Assembly: GCF_021129215.1 (NCBI RefSeq)
Contig: NZ_JAJOLP010000001.1
Span: forward strand, 1,674,001 to 1,738,000
Reading direction: 5' to 3'
From: Agromyces sp. S2-1-8
GTDB lineage: Bacteria > Actinomycetota > Actinomycetes > Actinomycetales > Microbacteriaceae
DNA: 64,000 nt
The notes beneath the pieces are model-generated. The model had not been told where the DNA came from. It worked only from the letters and a program-made list of their open reading frames with translations, and searched no databases. A program made the position numbers and the translations under genes. Shown here one piece after another: positions 45,326-54,192 of this stretch. Position 1 is the first letter of the stretch; each line of letters starts with the position of its first letter.

Positions 45326-47112
45326 TGGCGCCCGGCCGCAAGGGCCGGATCATCAGGCGCAGCATCACGATCGGCATCGTGGTCGCGCTGAGCCTCGGCA
45401 TGGAGGTCGCCGGCTTCGTCGCGACCCCCGCGGCCGAACGCCCCGAGGTCGGCTACACGACCCTGCACGCGATCGTGCCGCTCGTGTTCGCGGCGTGCGC
45501 GGGCGTGGCCTGGGCCATCGGGCCGTCGCGGGTGCCGGCCCGGCTCATGGTGCTGTTCCCCGTGTTCTGGATCCCGGTGCCGTTCCTCCGCGTCGTGGAG
45601 GGCCTCGGCTGGCTGTGGCCGCTGCTCTACGGCGTGCATCTCTGGTGGGGGGTGCTCACGGGCGTCCTCGTGCTGCTCTACCCGCGCGGCGACCTCGACG
45701 GGCGCCTCGCGCGCTGGGTCGCCGGCATCGCGTTCGGCGCCTCGCTCGTGTTCCTGCTCGGCACGGTGCTGCTCGCGCAGCCGCCGGAGGAGATCTGCTC
45801 GTGCGCACCGAACCCGTACGCGGTGGGCGAAGCGCCGGTCCTGTACGCCGCGATCGACATCGGGTACCGGCTCGTCGGGGTGCTCCTCGCCCTCGTCATC
45901 GCGGCGCGCCTGCTCGTTCGCTGGGTGCGCGGCAGCGTGCCCGCCCGCACCGTCGCCTTCCTCATGCCCCTCGCGCTGTTCGCGTGGGCGACGACGCTCG
46001 CCGCGCAGGCCGTCACGTACGCGGCGTCGGGCACCGCCGACCAGGTGCTCGCGACGGTCTCGCTCGTCGCCATCGCGTCGATCCCCGTGAGCTTCGTCGC
46101 GGGGATCGCGCACACCCGCAACATGCGTGCCCGCGTCGCCGACCTCATGCGCATCACGCGCGAGGGCGCCGACCGCGGACTCTGGGCCGAGTCGCTCGCC
46201 CGCACCCTGCGCGACGCCTCCGTGCGGGTGTACTGGTGGGACGAGGAGCGCGGGCGGTACGCGGATGCCTCGGGCGAGCCCATCGTGCACGATCCCGCCG
46301 ACCGTCACGGAGACCACGGCCTGCTGCCCGTCGCCTCGCCGACCGGCATGCCGATCGCACTCATCCGCCACGACCGGGTGCTCACCGACAACATGCGCCT
46401 GCTCGACGGCGTGTCGAGCGCGCTCCGCCTCTCGGTCGACAACGGGCGGCTCCGGTCGGAGATCGAGCGCACGCTCGATCAGGTGCGGCAGTCGCGAGCC
46501 CGCATCGTCGAGGCGGGCGACGAGGCGCGCCGCCGCATCGAGCGCGACCTGCACGACGGCGCCCAGCAGCGCCTCGTCTCGCTCGGCATGCGACTCAGGC
46601 TCGCCGCGAACCAGGCCCGTGACCGCGGCATGGAGCCGCTCGGCGTCGAACTCGACGGCAACATCGCGATGCTGAACGATGCGCTCAAGGAGCTGCGCGA
46701 ACTCGCGCACGGCATCCACCCGTCGCTGCTCTCGTCGGGCGGTCTCGCGCTCGCCGTGCCCGAGCTCGCCGGGCGCTGCCCCGTGCCGGTCGAGATCGAC
46801 GTCCAGGCCGAGGGGCGGCTGCCCGAGGTCGTCGAGTCGACCGCGTACTTCGCCGTGGCGGAGTCGCTCGCGAACATCGCCAAGCACGCGCAGGCGACGC
46901 GCGCGTGGGTGCGCGCCCACCTCGTCGACGGGGTGCTCGAGATCGTCGTGCGCGACAACGGCGTCGGCGGGGCCGCGCCCGACGGCGGCGGCATGCTCGG
47001 CATCGCCGACCGGGTCGACGCCGTCGGCGGCGACCTCGCGATCGACAGCCCGCGCGGCGCCGGCACGACGATCACGATCCGCATCCCGGTGCCGTCACCC
47101 GCCGCCGGTTGA
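45325..47112 (+). CDS. Sensor histidine kinase (NarX/DesK-like, HisKA_3)
   Basis: A 595-residue kinase. About eight hydrophobic segments cover residues 12-265, forming a membrane sensor without an obvious ligand domain. A GAF-like stretch of about 100 residues follows (WAESLARTLRDASVRVYWWD). The phospho-acceptor His410 is in ERDLHDGAQQRLVSLG, the HisKA_3 motif; the HATPase domain has the N box in AESLANIAKHAQA and GVGGAAPDGGGMLGIADRV. It should phosphorylate the upstream-encoded NarL-type regulator. ATG 45325 overlaps the regulator stop; GTG 45322 is an equivalent alternative. The signal is unknown. Confidence 0.92.
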   Translation: MAPGRKGRIIRRSITIGIVVALSLGMEVAGFVATPAAERPEVGYTTLHAIVPLVFAACAGVAWAIGPSRVPARLMVLFPVFWIPVPFLRVVEGLGWLWPLLYGVHLWWGVLTGVLVLLYPRGDLDGRLARWVAGIAFGASLVFLLGTVLLAQPPEEICSCAPNPYAVGEAPVLYAAIDIGYRLVGVLLALVIAARLLVRWVRGSVPARTVAFLMPLALFAWATTLAAQAVTYAASGTADQVLATVSLVAIASIPVSFVAGIAHTRNMRARVADLMRITREGADRGLWAESLARTLRDASVRVYWWDEERGRYADASGEPIVHDPADRHGDHGLLPVASPTGMPIALIRHDRVLTDNMRLLDGVSSALRLSVDNGRLRSEIERTLDQVRQSRARIVEAGDEARRRIERDLHDGAQQRLVSLGMRLRLAANQARDRGMEPLGVELDGNIAMLNDALKELRELAHGIHPSLLSSGGLALAVPELAGRCPVPVEIDVQAEGRLPEVVESTAYFAVAESLANIAKHAQATRAWVRAHLVDGVLEIVVRDNGVGGAAPDGGGMLGIADRVDAVGGDLAIDSPRGAGTTITIRIPVPSPAAG

Positions 47113-47168
47113 GCGGCGCCGACGCACAGGGGCGACGCGCATCGGAGCGGCGATGACGGCGTGGGTCG

Positions 47169-47504
47169 TCAGGGGCGCCAGCGCGCGGCGGCGAGGTCGA
47201 CGCGGTAGCCGTCGTCGTCGCGGGTCGCGATGAGCGGCGTGCCCTCGCGGTCGTAGTGCTCGCGGGCGCGCTCGGCGTGGCCCGACGGCGGGCGGCCGCC
47301 GGCGCGGATCACGCGCCACCACGCGACATCCGCCCCGTACCTGGCCATCACCTGCCCGACCGCGCGGGCGCCGCGCGAACCGAGCAGCGCGGCGACGTCG
47401 CCGTAGGTGGCGACGCACCCCGGCGGGATGTCGGCGACGACGGCGAGCACCGCCTCCACGAAGCCCGCGGCCGGCCCCTCGACGTGCCCGGGGAACTCGT
47501 TCAG
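47169..47504 (-). CDS. Alkyltransferase-like (ATL/MGMT-fold) protein
   Basis: A protein of about 111 residues related to the DNA-binding domain of O6-methylguanine methyltransferase. The core is FVEAVLAVVADIPPGCVATY followed by GDVAALLGSRGARAVGQVMA. The site that is PCHR in active methyltransferases reads AWWR, so the acceptor cysteine is absent and the protein belongs to the ATL group, which flags alkylated guanine for nucleotide excision repair. The start is unclear: the frame overlaps the GNAT stop as CTGA with CTG 47504; GTG 47459 is the first standard codon but would cut into the conserved helix. Confidence 0.75.
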   Translation of the reverse strand: MNEFPGHVEGPAAGFVEAVLAVVADIPPGCVATYGDVAALLGSRGARAVGQVMARYGADVAWWRVIRAGGRPPSGHAERAREHYDREGTPLIATRDDDGYRVDLAAARWRP

Positions 47505-47956
47505 AGTTCGAGCGCCCCGATGATGTCGCCGTACTGGGTCTCGCCGACGTCGACGAAGCCGACCCGGTGGAAGAACTTCTCGGGGCCGAGTTCGCCCGGC
47601 TCCCACAGCACCGTGATGCGGTCGAAGCCGCGGCGCTTCGCCTCTTCGGCGAGCGCGGTCGCGAGGAACCGGCCGACGCCCTTGCCCTGCACCTCGGCGT
47701 CGACGTTGATGCGCCAGATGCACGCACGGAACTCCTCGTGCGGGTTCTCGGGGTCGAAGTTGCCGTGGATGAAGCCCACGACCTTCTCGTCGGCGTCGAG
47801 GGCGACGCGCTGCCACGCGGTCTGCGGATTCACGACCGAGGCCTCTGCGGAGTAGGTGACGGGTGCGATGAACTGTTCCTGGCCGGGCTTCAGCGACAAC
47901 GTGTTCGCCGCCACGATGTTCGAGGCGGACAGTTCTTCCAGTCTCAGCTCAGCCAT
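47501..47956 (-). CDS. GNAT family N-acetyltransferase
   Basis: A 151-residue single-domain GNAT enzyme of the SpeG/PaiA-like group. The acetyl-CoA loop is VDAEVQGKGVGRFLATALAE, preceded by the beta-4 strand FRACIWRIN and followed by GPEKFFHRVGF. The acceptor substrate is unknown. ATG 47956 is 6 nt from TAGCCT on the same strand, matching the leaderless pattern. The ATL gene is coupled downstream. Confidence 0.87.
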   Translation of the reverse strand: MAELRLEELSASNIVAANTLSLKPGQEQFIAPVTYSAEASVVNPQTAWQRVALDADEKVVGFIHGNFDPENPHEEFRACIWRINVDAEVQGKGVGRFLATALAEEAKRRGFDRITVLWEPGELGPEKFFHRVGFVDVGETQYGDIIGALEL

Positions 47957-47962
47957 GCGCCA

Positions 47963-47968
47963 AGGCTA
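47963..47968 (-). promoter_or_regulatory. -10 box (TAGCCT) of the GNAT gene
   Basis: On the minus strand TAGCCT ends 6 nt before ATG 47956, the same geometry as for purN and the DUF3817 gene. Confidence 0.45.
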
Positions 47969-48000
47969 ACCCGTCGATCGCGCACCGGGGTAGCAGGGAT

Positions 48001-48033
48001 GACCCCGAGCCGACCCCGAGCGGACCCCGAGCG
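48001..48033. repeat. Three 11-bp tandem repeats upstream of icd
   Basis: GACCCCGAGCC, GACCCCGAGCG and GACCCCGAGCG lie head to tail, 35 bp before the icd near-palindrome, in the intergenic region between the divergent GNAT and icd genes. Confidence 0.75.
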
Positions 48034-48067
48034 GTCGCGTCACGCGTGCACGAGGCATCCGGGTTTG

Positions 48068-48081
48068 TCTCGATGTCGAGA
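48068..48081. promoter_or_regulatory. Palindrome upstream of icd, shared with sucC
   Basis: TCTCGA-TG-TCGAGA, a perfect 6-bp inverted repeat with 2-bp spacer, in the context TTTG...TATC. The copy upstream of sucC (18787-18800) differs at two positions. A TAAGCT box lies 16 bp downstream, so a bound protein would cover the -35 region. Confidence 0.6.
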
Positions 48082-48097
48082 TATCTGCGTGACGCGG

Positions 48098-48103
48098 TAA
48101 GCT
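48098..48103 (+). promoter_or_regulatory. Probable -10 box (TAAGCT) of icd
   Basis: TAAGCT lies 66 nt before TTG 48170, giving a leader of about 60 nt. The shared palindrome sits just upstream. Confidence 0.45.
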
Positions 48104-48169
48104 GGCAGGCGGCGTATCCGCCCTACGAGACTTCCTCGATTCCCCGAGAGATCCAAGGAGAGATCCACG

Positions 48170-49387
48170 TTGTCCAAGATCAAGGTTGAAGGCACGGTCG
48201 TCGAGCTCGACGGCGACGAGATGACCCGCATCATCTGGCAGGCCATCAAGGACCAGCTCATCCACCCGTACCTCGACGTGAACCTCGAGTACTACGACCT
48301 CTCGATCCAGAAGCGCGACGAGACCGACGACCAGATCACGGTCGACGCGGCCAACGCGATCAAGAAGCACGGCGTCGGCGTCAAGTGCGCGACCATCACC
48401 CCCGACGAGGCCCGCGTCGAGGAGTTCGGCCTCAAGAAGATGTGGCGTTCGCCCAACGGCACGATCCGCAACATCCTCGGCGGCGTGATCTTCCGCGAGC
48501 CGATCATCATCTCGAACATCCCGCGCCTCGTGCCCGGCTGGAACAAGCCGATCGTCGTCGGCCGTCACGCGTTCGGCGACCAGTACCGCGCCACCGACTT
48601 CCGCTTCGAGGGCGAGGGCACCCTCACGATGACCTTCACCCCGAAGGACGGCTCGGAGCCCCAGCAGTTCGAGGTCTTCCAGTCGCCGGGGTCGGGCGTC
48701 GCGATGGGCATGTACAACCTCGACGAGTCGATCAAGGACTTCGCGCGCGCGTCGCTCAACTACGGCCTCGCCCGCAACTACCCGGTGTACCTCTCGACGA
48801 AGAACACGATCCTGAAGGCGTACGACGGCCGCTTCAAGGACCTCTTCCAGGAGGTGTTCGACACCGAGTTCAAGGAGCAGTTCGACGCCGCCGGCCTCAC
48901 CTACGAGCACCGTCTCATCGACGACATGGTCGCCTCCTCGCTGAAGTGGGAGGGCGGCTACGTCTGGGCGTGCAAGAACTACGACGGCGACGTGCAGTCC
49001 GACACGGTCGCGCAGGGCTTCGGCTCGCTCGGCCTCATGACGAGCGTGCTGGCGACGCCCGACGGCAAGGTCGTCGAGGCCGAGGCGGCGCACGGCACCG
49101 TCACCCGTCACTACCGCCAGCACCAGCAGGGCAAGCCCACCTCGACCAACCCGATCGCCTCGATCTACGCCTGGACGCGCGGCCTCGCGCACCGCGGCAA
49201 GCTCGACGGCAACCAGGAGCTCATCGAGTTCGCCGCGACCCTCGAGGACGTCGTCATCAAGACCGTCGAGTCCGGTGCGATGACGAAGGACCTGGCGCTC
49301 CTCGTCGGCCCCGAGCAGGGGTACCAGACGACCGAGGAGTTCCTCGACACGATCGACGCGAACCTCAAGGCGCGCCTGGGCGCGTAG
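48170..49387 (+). CDS. icd: NADP-dependent isocitrate dehydrogenase (homodimeric type)
   Basis: A 405-residue TCA-cycle enzyme producing 2-oxoglutarate, CO2 and NADPH. It belongs to the eukaryote-like homodimeric class rather than the roughly 740-residue monomeric form of many actinobacteria. Motifs include [19 protein letters not shown], the substrate-binding [35 protein letters not shown] with metal-binding aspartates, and [17 protein letters not shown] with [18 protein letters not shown] 48170 is supported by AAGGAGAG 8-10 nt upstream. A terminator hairpin follows. The upstream palindrome suggests joint control with sucCD. Confidence 0.96.
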   Translation: MSKIKVEGTVVELDGDEMTRIIWQAIKDQLIHPYLDVNLEYYDLSIQKRDETDDQITVDAANAIKKHGVGVKCATITPDEARVEEFGLKKMWRSPNGTIRNILGGVIFREPIIISNIPRLVPGWNKPIVVGRHAFGDQYRATDFRFEGEGTLTMTFTPKDGSEPQQFEVFQSPGSGVAMGMYNLDESIKDFARASLNYGLARNYPVYLSTKNTILKAYDGRFKDLFQEVFDTEFKEQFDAAGLTYEHRLIDDMVASSLKWEGGYVWACKNYDGDVQSDTVAQGFGSLGLMTSVLATPDGKVVEAEAAHGTVTRHYRQHQQGKPTSTNPIASIYAWTRGLAHRGKLDGNQELIEFAATLEDVVIKTVESGAMTKDLALLVGPEQGYQTTEEFLDTIDANLKARLGA

Positions 49388-49422
49388 GTCCCGCCGGCCG
49401 CCCGCGCGGCGCTCGACGAAGG

Positions 49423-49462
49423 GACGAAGGGGTGGATGCTCCCGGGCATCCGCCCCTTCGTC
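49423..49462 (+). terminator. Terminator after icd
   Basis: A 17-bp stem with one G-U pair (GACGAAGGGGTGGATGC against GCATCCGCCCCTTCGTC) and a 6-nt loop, 35 nt after the stop. Confidence 0.75.
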
Positions 49463-49496
49463 GCGTTCGCGGCCCGCACGGGGGAGGATGGGAAGC

Positions 49497-51377
49497 ATGG
49501 CTCGCCTCGTGAAGCTCGCCCGCCGGTACTGGGTCGTCACGCTCACGCTCGCGATCGGACTCGTGGGCATCGTGCTCGCGCTGTCCGGAGCGGGCGTCGC
49601 CGTGCAATGGCTGTTCAGCGCGTACGCGCTCGCCGTCGCCGCGTGGCAGGCGGTGCTGATGGTCCGCGACATCCTGCGCGGGCACTGGGGACTCGACATC
49701 CTCGCCGTGACCGCCATCGTCGCGACGGTGCTCGTCGGCGAGTACGTGGCGGCACTGCTCGTCGTGCTCATGCTCACCGGGGGAGCGGCGCTCGAGGACT
49801 ACGCCAACCGCCGCGCGAAGCGCGAGCTCGACGCCCTGCTGACCCGGTCGCCGCAGCTCGCGCACCGGCTCGAGGGCGACGAACTCGTCGAGGTGCCGGT
49901 CGACCGGGTCGTCGCGGGCGACGTGCTGCTCGTGCGCCCGAGCGAGATCGTGCCGGTCGACGGCGAGCTGCGCTCGCACGAGGCGGCGTTCGACGAGTCG
50001 TCGATCACGGGCGAGAGCGTGCCGGTCGAGAAGCGCGCGGGCGACGCAGTGCTGAGCGGATCGGTGAACGGCCAGTCGGCGGTCGAGATCAGGGCGACGG
50101 CGACGGCCGCCGACAGCCAGTACCAGCAGATCGTCGCGCTCGTCGCCGGCGCAGCCGAGTCGAGGGCCCCCGTCGTGCGCCTCGCCGATCGGTACGCGGT
50201 GCCGTTCACGCTGTTCTCGCTCGCGCTCGCGGGCGTCGCCTGGTGGCTGTCGGGCGATCCGGTGCGGTTCGCCGAGGTGCTCGTGCTCGCGACCCCGTGC
50301 CCGCTGCTCATCGCGGCGCCGGTCGCATTCATCGGCGGCATGAGCCGCGCCGCACGCAACGGCGTCATCGTGAAGGCGGGCGGCGTGCTCGAGTCGCTCG
50401 CTGCAGCGAAGACGGCCGTGTTCGACAAGACGGGCACGCTCACGCACGGCGAGCCGACGCTCGTCGCCGTCCGCCCGGCGGGCGGACTCGGCGACGACGA
50501 GCTGCTGGCGCTCGTCGCGTCGGCCGAGCAGTACTCGTCGCACGTGCTCGCCGCGTCGATGATCGACGCGGCTCGGGAACGCGGGCTCGCGCTCGCCGAG
50601 GCCGATGCCGCGCGCGAGGAGGCGACGAACGGCGTCGTCGCGACGATCGGCGGACGCGAGGTCGTCGTCGGCAAGTTCGCGTTCGTCCGCGCGCACGCGC
50701 CGGAGGCCGAGCGCACGCCGATCGACCCCGGCGAGCTCGCCGTCTACGTCGCGGTCGACGGCCGGTACGGCGGTGCGCTGCTCGCGAGCGACCGGCTGCG
50801 CGAGAATGCGCGATCGACCCTCGAGCGCCTCGACGAGCTCGGCGTGCACGACACGATGATGCTCACGGGCGACGCGAAGGCGACGGCCGACCACATCGCC
50901 GCCGAGCTCGGCATCTCGCGCGTGCACGCCGAGTGCCTGCCGGCCGACAAGGTGCGCGAGGTCGCCGCGATCGCCGCCCGGCCGGTCATCATGGTGGGCG
51001 ACGGCGTCAACGACGCGCCGGTGCTCGCCGCCGCCGACGTCGGCATCGCGATGGGCGCGAAGGGGGCGACGGCGGCGAGCGAGTCGGCGTCGGCGGTGAT
51101 CCTCGTCGACGACATCTCGCGCACGGCGAAGGCCGTCGAGATCGGCCGCGACACCGTGCGGATCGCACTGCAGAGCATCTGGATCGGCATCGTCGTGAGC
51201 GTCGCGCTCATGCTCGTCGCGGCCTTCGGCGTGATTCCGGCGACCGTGGGCGCGCTGCTGCAGGAGGTGGTCGACCTCGTCACGATCCTCGCGGCGCTGC
51301 GCGCCATCGGCGGCCGTCTGGATGCCGCGAGCGAGGCCCGCGCCGAGGCATCCGCCCCCGCTCGTCAGGCGGCCTGA
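49497..51377 (+). CDS. P1B-type metal-transporting ATPase with TPC motif
   Basis: A 626-residue heavy-metal-type P-ATPase. Actuator loop SSITGESVPVEK, phosphorylation site FDKTGTLTHGEP with Asp310, and MVGDGVNDAPVLAAADVG are complete. The metal-site motif in the membrane is T266-P-C268-P instead of CPC; TPC-type pumps have been placed in the P1B-5 group, linked to Ni/Fe, but the hemerythrin-like C-terminal domain of that group is absent. No N-terminal metal-binding domain is present. The export substrate is therefore open. ATG 49497 is preferred, with GGAGG 9 nt upstream; ATG 49488 would leave no spacer. Confidence 0.88.
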   Translation: MARLVKLARRYWVVTLTLAIGLVGIVLALSGAGVAVQWLFSAYALAVAAWQAVLMVRDILRGHWGLDILAVTAIVATVLVGEYVAALLVVLMLTGGAALEDYANRRAKRELDALLTRSPQLAHRLEGDELVEVPVDRVVAGDVLLVRPSEIVPVDGELRSHEAAFDESSITGESVPVEKRAGDAVLSGSVNGQSAVEIRATATAADSQYQQIVALVAGAAESRAPVVRLADRYAVPFTLFSLALAGVAWWLSGDPVRFAEVLVLATPCPLLIAAPVAFIGGMSRAARNGVIVKAGGVLESLAAAKTAVFDKTGTLTHGEPTLVAVRPAGGLGDDELLALVASAEQYSSHVLAASMIDAARERGLALAEADAAREEATNGVVATIGGREVVVGKFAFVRAHAPEAERTPIDPGELAVYVAVDGRYGGALLASDRLRENARSTLERLDELGVHDTMMLTGDAKATADHIAAELGISRVHAECLPADKVREVAAIAARPVIMVGDGVNDAPVLAAADVGIAMGAKGATAASESASAVILVDDISRTAKAVEIGRDTVRIALQSIWIGIVVSVALMLVAAFGVIPATVGALLQEVVDLVTILAALRAIGGRLDAASEARAEASAPARQAA

Positions 51378-51447
51378 GCGACGCCCGGCCGGTGACCGTC
51401 ACAACTCGGTAACGGGCCGAGAAAATCCGGGCGAACACTTGCGCGAG

Positions 51448-51474
51448 GTTTGTTCGTAATGTTTACTAACAAAC
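51448..51474. promoter_or_regulatory. 27-bp palindromic operator at the ROK regulator start
   Basis: Arms GTTTGTTCGTAA and TTACTAACAAAC around TGT match with a single mismatch. The palindrome ends at the base before GTG 51475 and contains TAATGT, a likely -10 box. The position suggests autoregulation by the ROK protein on a leaderless or near-leaderless transcript. Confidence 0.65.
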
Positions 51475-52722
51475 GTGACTGCAACGGAAACGCAGCGAGG
51501 CCCGGTCACTGCGGAGCCGACGCACACCACCTCGGTGGCGGCTTCCGACCTGCTCACCGTTCCGTTCGCGGGTGCGCCGATCTTCACCCGCTCGCGCGCC
51601 CTGCGGCCCACGAGCAAGGTGCTGCCCGAGCACGCCCGGAGCCACAACCGCGCGCTCGTGCTGCAGACCCTCTACACGGCGGGCGGCCAGAGCCGCGCCG
51701 ACGTCGCACGTGAGACCGGGCTGACCCGGGTCACCGTCTCCGACCTCGTCGCCGAGCTCATCGCCGAGGGCCTCGTCGTCGAGCTCGGCCCGCGCGAGGG
51801 CGTCCGGCCCGGCAAGCCGGCGACGATCATCGACGTCGACCGCGCCGCGTTCCAGATCCTCGGCCTCGACCTCTCGGGGCACGAGGTGTTCCACGGCGTC
51901 GTGACCGCCCTCGACGGCACCATCCTCGAGCGGGTCTCGCTCGAGCGCGCCGGCGCCACCGGCGAGCAGGCCGTCGAACTCGTCGAGTCGATCGTCGAGC
52001 GCCTGCTCGGCCGCGCGACCGCGCCGGTGCTCGGCATCGGCGTCGGATCGCCCGGTGTCGTCGACCCGCTCGGCGTCGTGCGGTCGGCGCCGAACCTCGG
52101 GTGGTTCGACCTGCCGCTGCAGGCCCGGCTGGCGGCCCGCACCGAACTGCCCGTGCACGTCGCGAACGACGCGAACGTCGCCGTGCTCGCCGAGCACGGC
52201 GCGACCCCGCTCGACGACCTCCTGCTCATCAAGATCGGCCACGGTGTCGGCGCCGGCCTCATCGTCGGCGGCCGCCCGGTCATCGGCGGCGGCTTCGCGG
52301 CCGGCGAGATCGGCCATGTCGTGGTCGGCACCGACGGCGGCCCCCGCTGCGCGTGCGGCAAGGACGGATGCCTCGAAGCCTGGCTCGCCGTTCCGCGACT
52401 GACCGAGCAGCTCGACTCGCTCGCGGGCGAGCCCGCCGCCGTGCAGGCCGCGCGCGACGAGATCCTGCGCGAGGCCGGGCGTCGGCTCGGCATCGTGCTC
52501 GCGCCCGTGGTGGGCGCACTGAATCTGACGGAGGTCGTGCTCAGCGGCCCCGCCGAACTGCTCGACGGCCCGTTCCACGACGCGACCGTCGACACCCTCC
52601 GGCAGCGGACGATGGCGGTGCTCAACCGTGATCTGAGGCTCCGGATGTCCGAGCAGGCGGAGGACGTCGTCCTCCGCGGCGCGGCCGTCATGGTCCTCTC
52701 CGGACAACTCGGGGTCTCGTGA
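51475..52722 (+). CDS. ROK family transcriptional regulator (NagC-like)
   Basis: A 415-residue ROK repressor. The N-terminal winged helix is HNRALVLQTLYTAGGQSRAD followed by VARETGLTRVTVSDLVAELI. The sugar-kinase-like part has GLDLSGHEVFHGVV, VANDANVAVLAEHG, IGHGVGAGLIVGG and EIGHVVVGTDGG. The zinc motif CACGKDGCLEAW (CxCGxxGCxE) is intact. The effector is probably an amino sugar or its phosphate, given the downstream genes. GTG 51475 directly abuts the palindromic operator. The solute-binding protein gene follows after 70 nt. Confidence 0.92.
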   Translation: MTATETQRGPVTAEPTHTTSVAASDLLTVPFAGAPIFTRSRALRPTSKVLPEHARSHNRALVLQTLYTAGGQSRADVARETGLTRVTVSDLVAELIAEGLVVELGPREGVRPGKPATIIDVDRAAFQILGLDLSGHEVFHGVVTALDGTILERVSLERAGATGEQAVELVESIVERLLGRATAPVLGIGVGSPGVVDPLGVVRSAPNLGWFDLPLQARLAARTELPVHVANDANVAVLAEHGATPLDDLLLIKIGHGVGAGLIVGGRPVIGGGFAAGEIGHVVVGTDGGPRCACGKDGCLEAWLAVPRLTEQLDSLAGEPAAVQAARDEILREAGRRLGIVLAPVVGALNLTEVVLSGPAELLDGPFHDATVDTLRQRTMAVLNRDLRLRMSEQAEDVVLRGAAVMVLSGQLGVS

Positions 52723-52792
52723 GGGACTCCACGCACCAAGGGTGACAGCGAACCCCCGCTGCCAGCCCAACCCCCATGAAAGGAAACGACAA

Positions 52793-54040
52793 ATGAGGAA
52801 ACTCGGCATTGTGGCCCTCGGTGCCGCGGCTGCCCTGACCCTCGCCGGTTGCAGCACCGGTGGCGGCGACAACGGTTCCGCCGACGGCGGCGAGATCACC
52901 GTCTGGGTCGTCGGCACCGACACCCCGAAGGAGGCCCGCGCCTACCTCAAGGACACCTTCGAGTCCGAGAACAAGGGCTGGACCCTCAACGTCGAGGAGA
53001 AGACCTGGGCCGACGTGAGCGACACCTACGCCGCCGCGCTCCAGTCCAACGACTCGCCCGACGTGGTCGAGGTCGGGAACACCCAGACGGCGAGCTTCGC
53101 CGACCAGGGCCTCTTCCTCCCGCTCGACGACTTCGACAGCTCGGCGTACCTGCCGGGCCTCGTCGACTCGGCGACCTACGACGGCGAGCTCTACGCCGCA
53201 CCGTACTACGCCGGCGGCCGCATCGTGTTCTACAGCCCCGAGGTCCTCGGCGACACCGCCCTCCCCACGACGCTCGACGAGTACGTCGCGACGGGCGAGG
53301 CTCGCAAGACCGACACCGTCTCGGGCATCTGGGCTCCGGGCCGCGACTGGTACAACGCGCTGCCCTACGTCTGGGAGCACGGCGGCTTCATCGCCGAGCA
53401 GGAGGGCGACGAGTGGAAGGCCGGCTTCTCGAGCGAGGGCGGCATCGAGGGCCTGACGCAGCTGCAGCAGGTCTACCTCAAGGCGTCGAACGCGCCGAAG
53501 GACGGCGACGAGACCGACCCCCAGGTGCCGTTCTGCGCCGGTGAGGTCCTCTTCCTCTCGGCACCCGCGTGGGTGCAGTGGTCGATCACGGCTCCGGCCG
53601 ACGCCGAGGCGCCCGGCTGCCCCGACACCTACGGCAAGGACCTCCAGGCCTTCCCGCTCCCGGGCGGCACGGCCGGTGAGACCGCGCCGATCTTCGCCGG
53701 TGGCTCGAACATCGCCGTCGCGACGAAGAGCGCGAACCCCGAGCAGGCTCGCGCCGCGCTCGACATCATGGCGGGCGAGGGCTACCAGAAGCTCCTCGCC
53801 GAGGGCGGCCTCACCCCGGGTCTGACGGCGGCTGCGTCGTCGCTGCCCGACACCCCGATCGCGAAGGCCCAGGCCACCGCGCTCGAGAACTCGAAGGTCA
53901 CCCCGACCACTCCGAAGTGGGCCGAGGTCGAGGCCTCGCAGATCATCCAGGAGGCGCTCGTGAAGATCGCCCAGGGTGGCGACGTGCCGACCATCGCGGC
54001 CGACCTCGACAAGCAGATCGAGGAGATCCTCAACAGCTAG
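52793..54040 (+). CDS. Sugar ABC transporter solute-binding lipoprotein
   Basis: A 415-residue extracellular binding protein of the family-1 (MalE-like) group. The lipobox is LTLAGC with lipidated Cys20. The mature part starts GGEITVWVVGTDTPKEARAY and shows DSPDVVEVGNTQTASFADQG and GGSNIAVATKSANPEQARAA, typical of CUT1 sugar binders. Neighbouring hexosaminidase, ROK kinase and nagB point to GlcNAc, chitobiose or related oligosaccharides; this is inferred from context. ATG 52793 has GAAAGGAAA upstream. A hairpin separates it from the permease genes. Confidence 0.92.
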   Translation: MRKLGIVALGAAAALTLAGCSTGGGDNGSADGGEITVWVVGTDTPKEARAYLKDTFESENKGWTLNVEEKTWADVSDTYAAALQSNDSPDVVEVGNTQTASFADQGLFLPLDDFDSSAYLPGLVDSATYDGELYAAPYYAGGRIVFYSPEVLGDTALPTTLDEYVATGEARKTDTVSGIWAPGRDWYNALPYVWEHGGFIAEQEGDEWKAGFSSEGGIEGLTQLQQVYLKASNAPKDGDETDPQVPFCAGEVLFLSAPAWVQWSITAPADAEAPGCPDTYGKDLQAFPLPGGTAGETAPIFAGGSNIAVATKSANPEQARAALDIMAGEGYQKLLAEGGLTPGLTAAASSLPDTPIAKAQATALENSKVTPTTPKWAEVEASQIIQEALVKIAQGGDVPTIAADLDKQIEEILNS

Positions 54041-54053
54041 CCTGTTGAGCCCC

Positions 54054-54087
54054 GCGGGGGCGGAGTCCCACACAGCTCCGCCCCCGC
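54054..54087 (+). terminator. Intra-operon hairpin between binding-protein and permease genes
   Basis: A perfect 12-bp stem (GCGGGGGCGGAG and complement) with a 10-nt loop, 14 nt after the binding-protein stop. Such hairpins commonly lower read-through so that the binding protein is made in excess over the permeases. Confidence 0.6.
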
Positions 54088-54192
54088 TCCTCTGCCCGGC
54101 CACGGCCGGAAGCGGATCGAGCGGCGCCGGTGCCGCGAGTCGTACCATCAGTCATACCCGCGTCCCCCTCGCGGTCACCCAGAGGAGCAGCC

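Noticed and set aside
47169..47504. Active O6-methylguanine-DNA methyltransferase
   Set aside because: The acceptor cysteine motif PCHR is replaced by AWWR, so it is an alkyltransferase-like protein.
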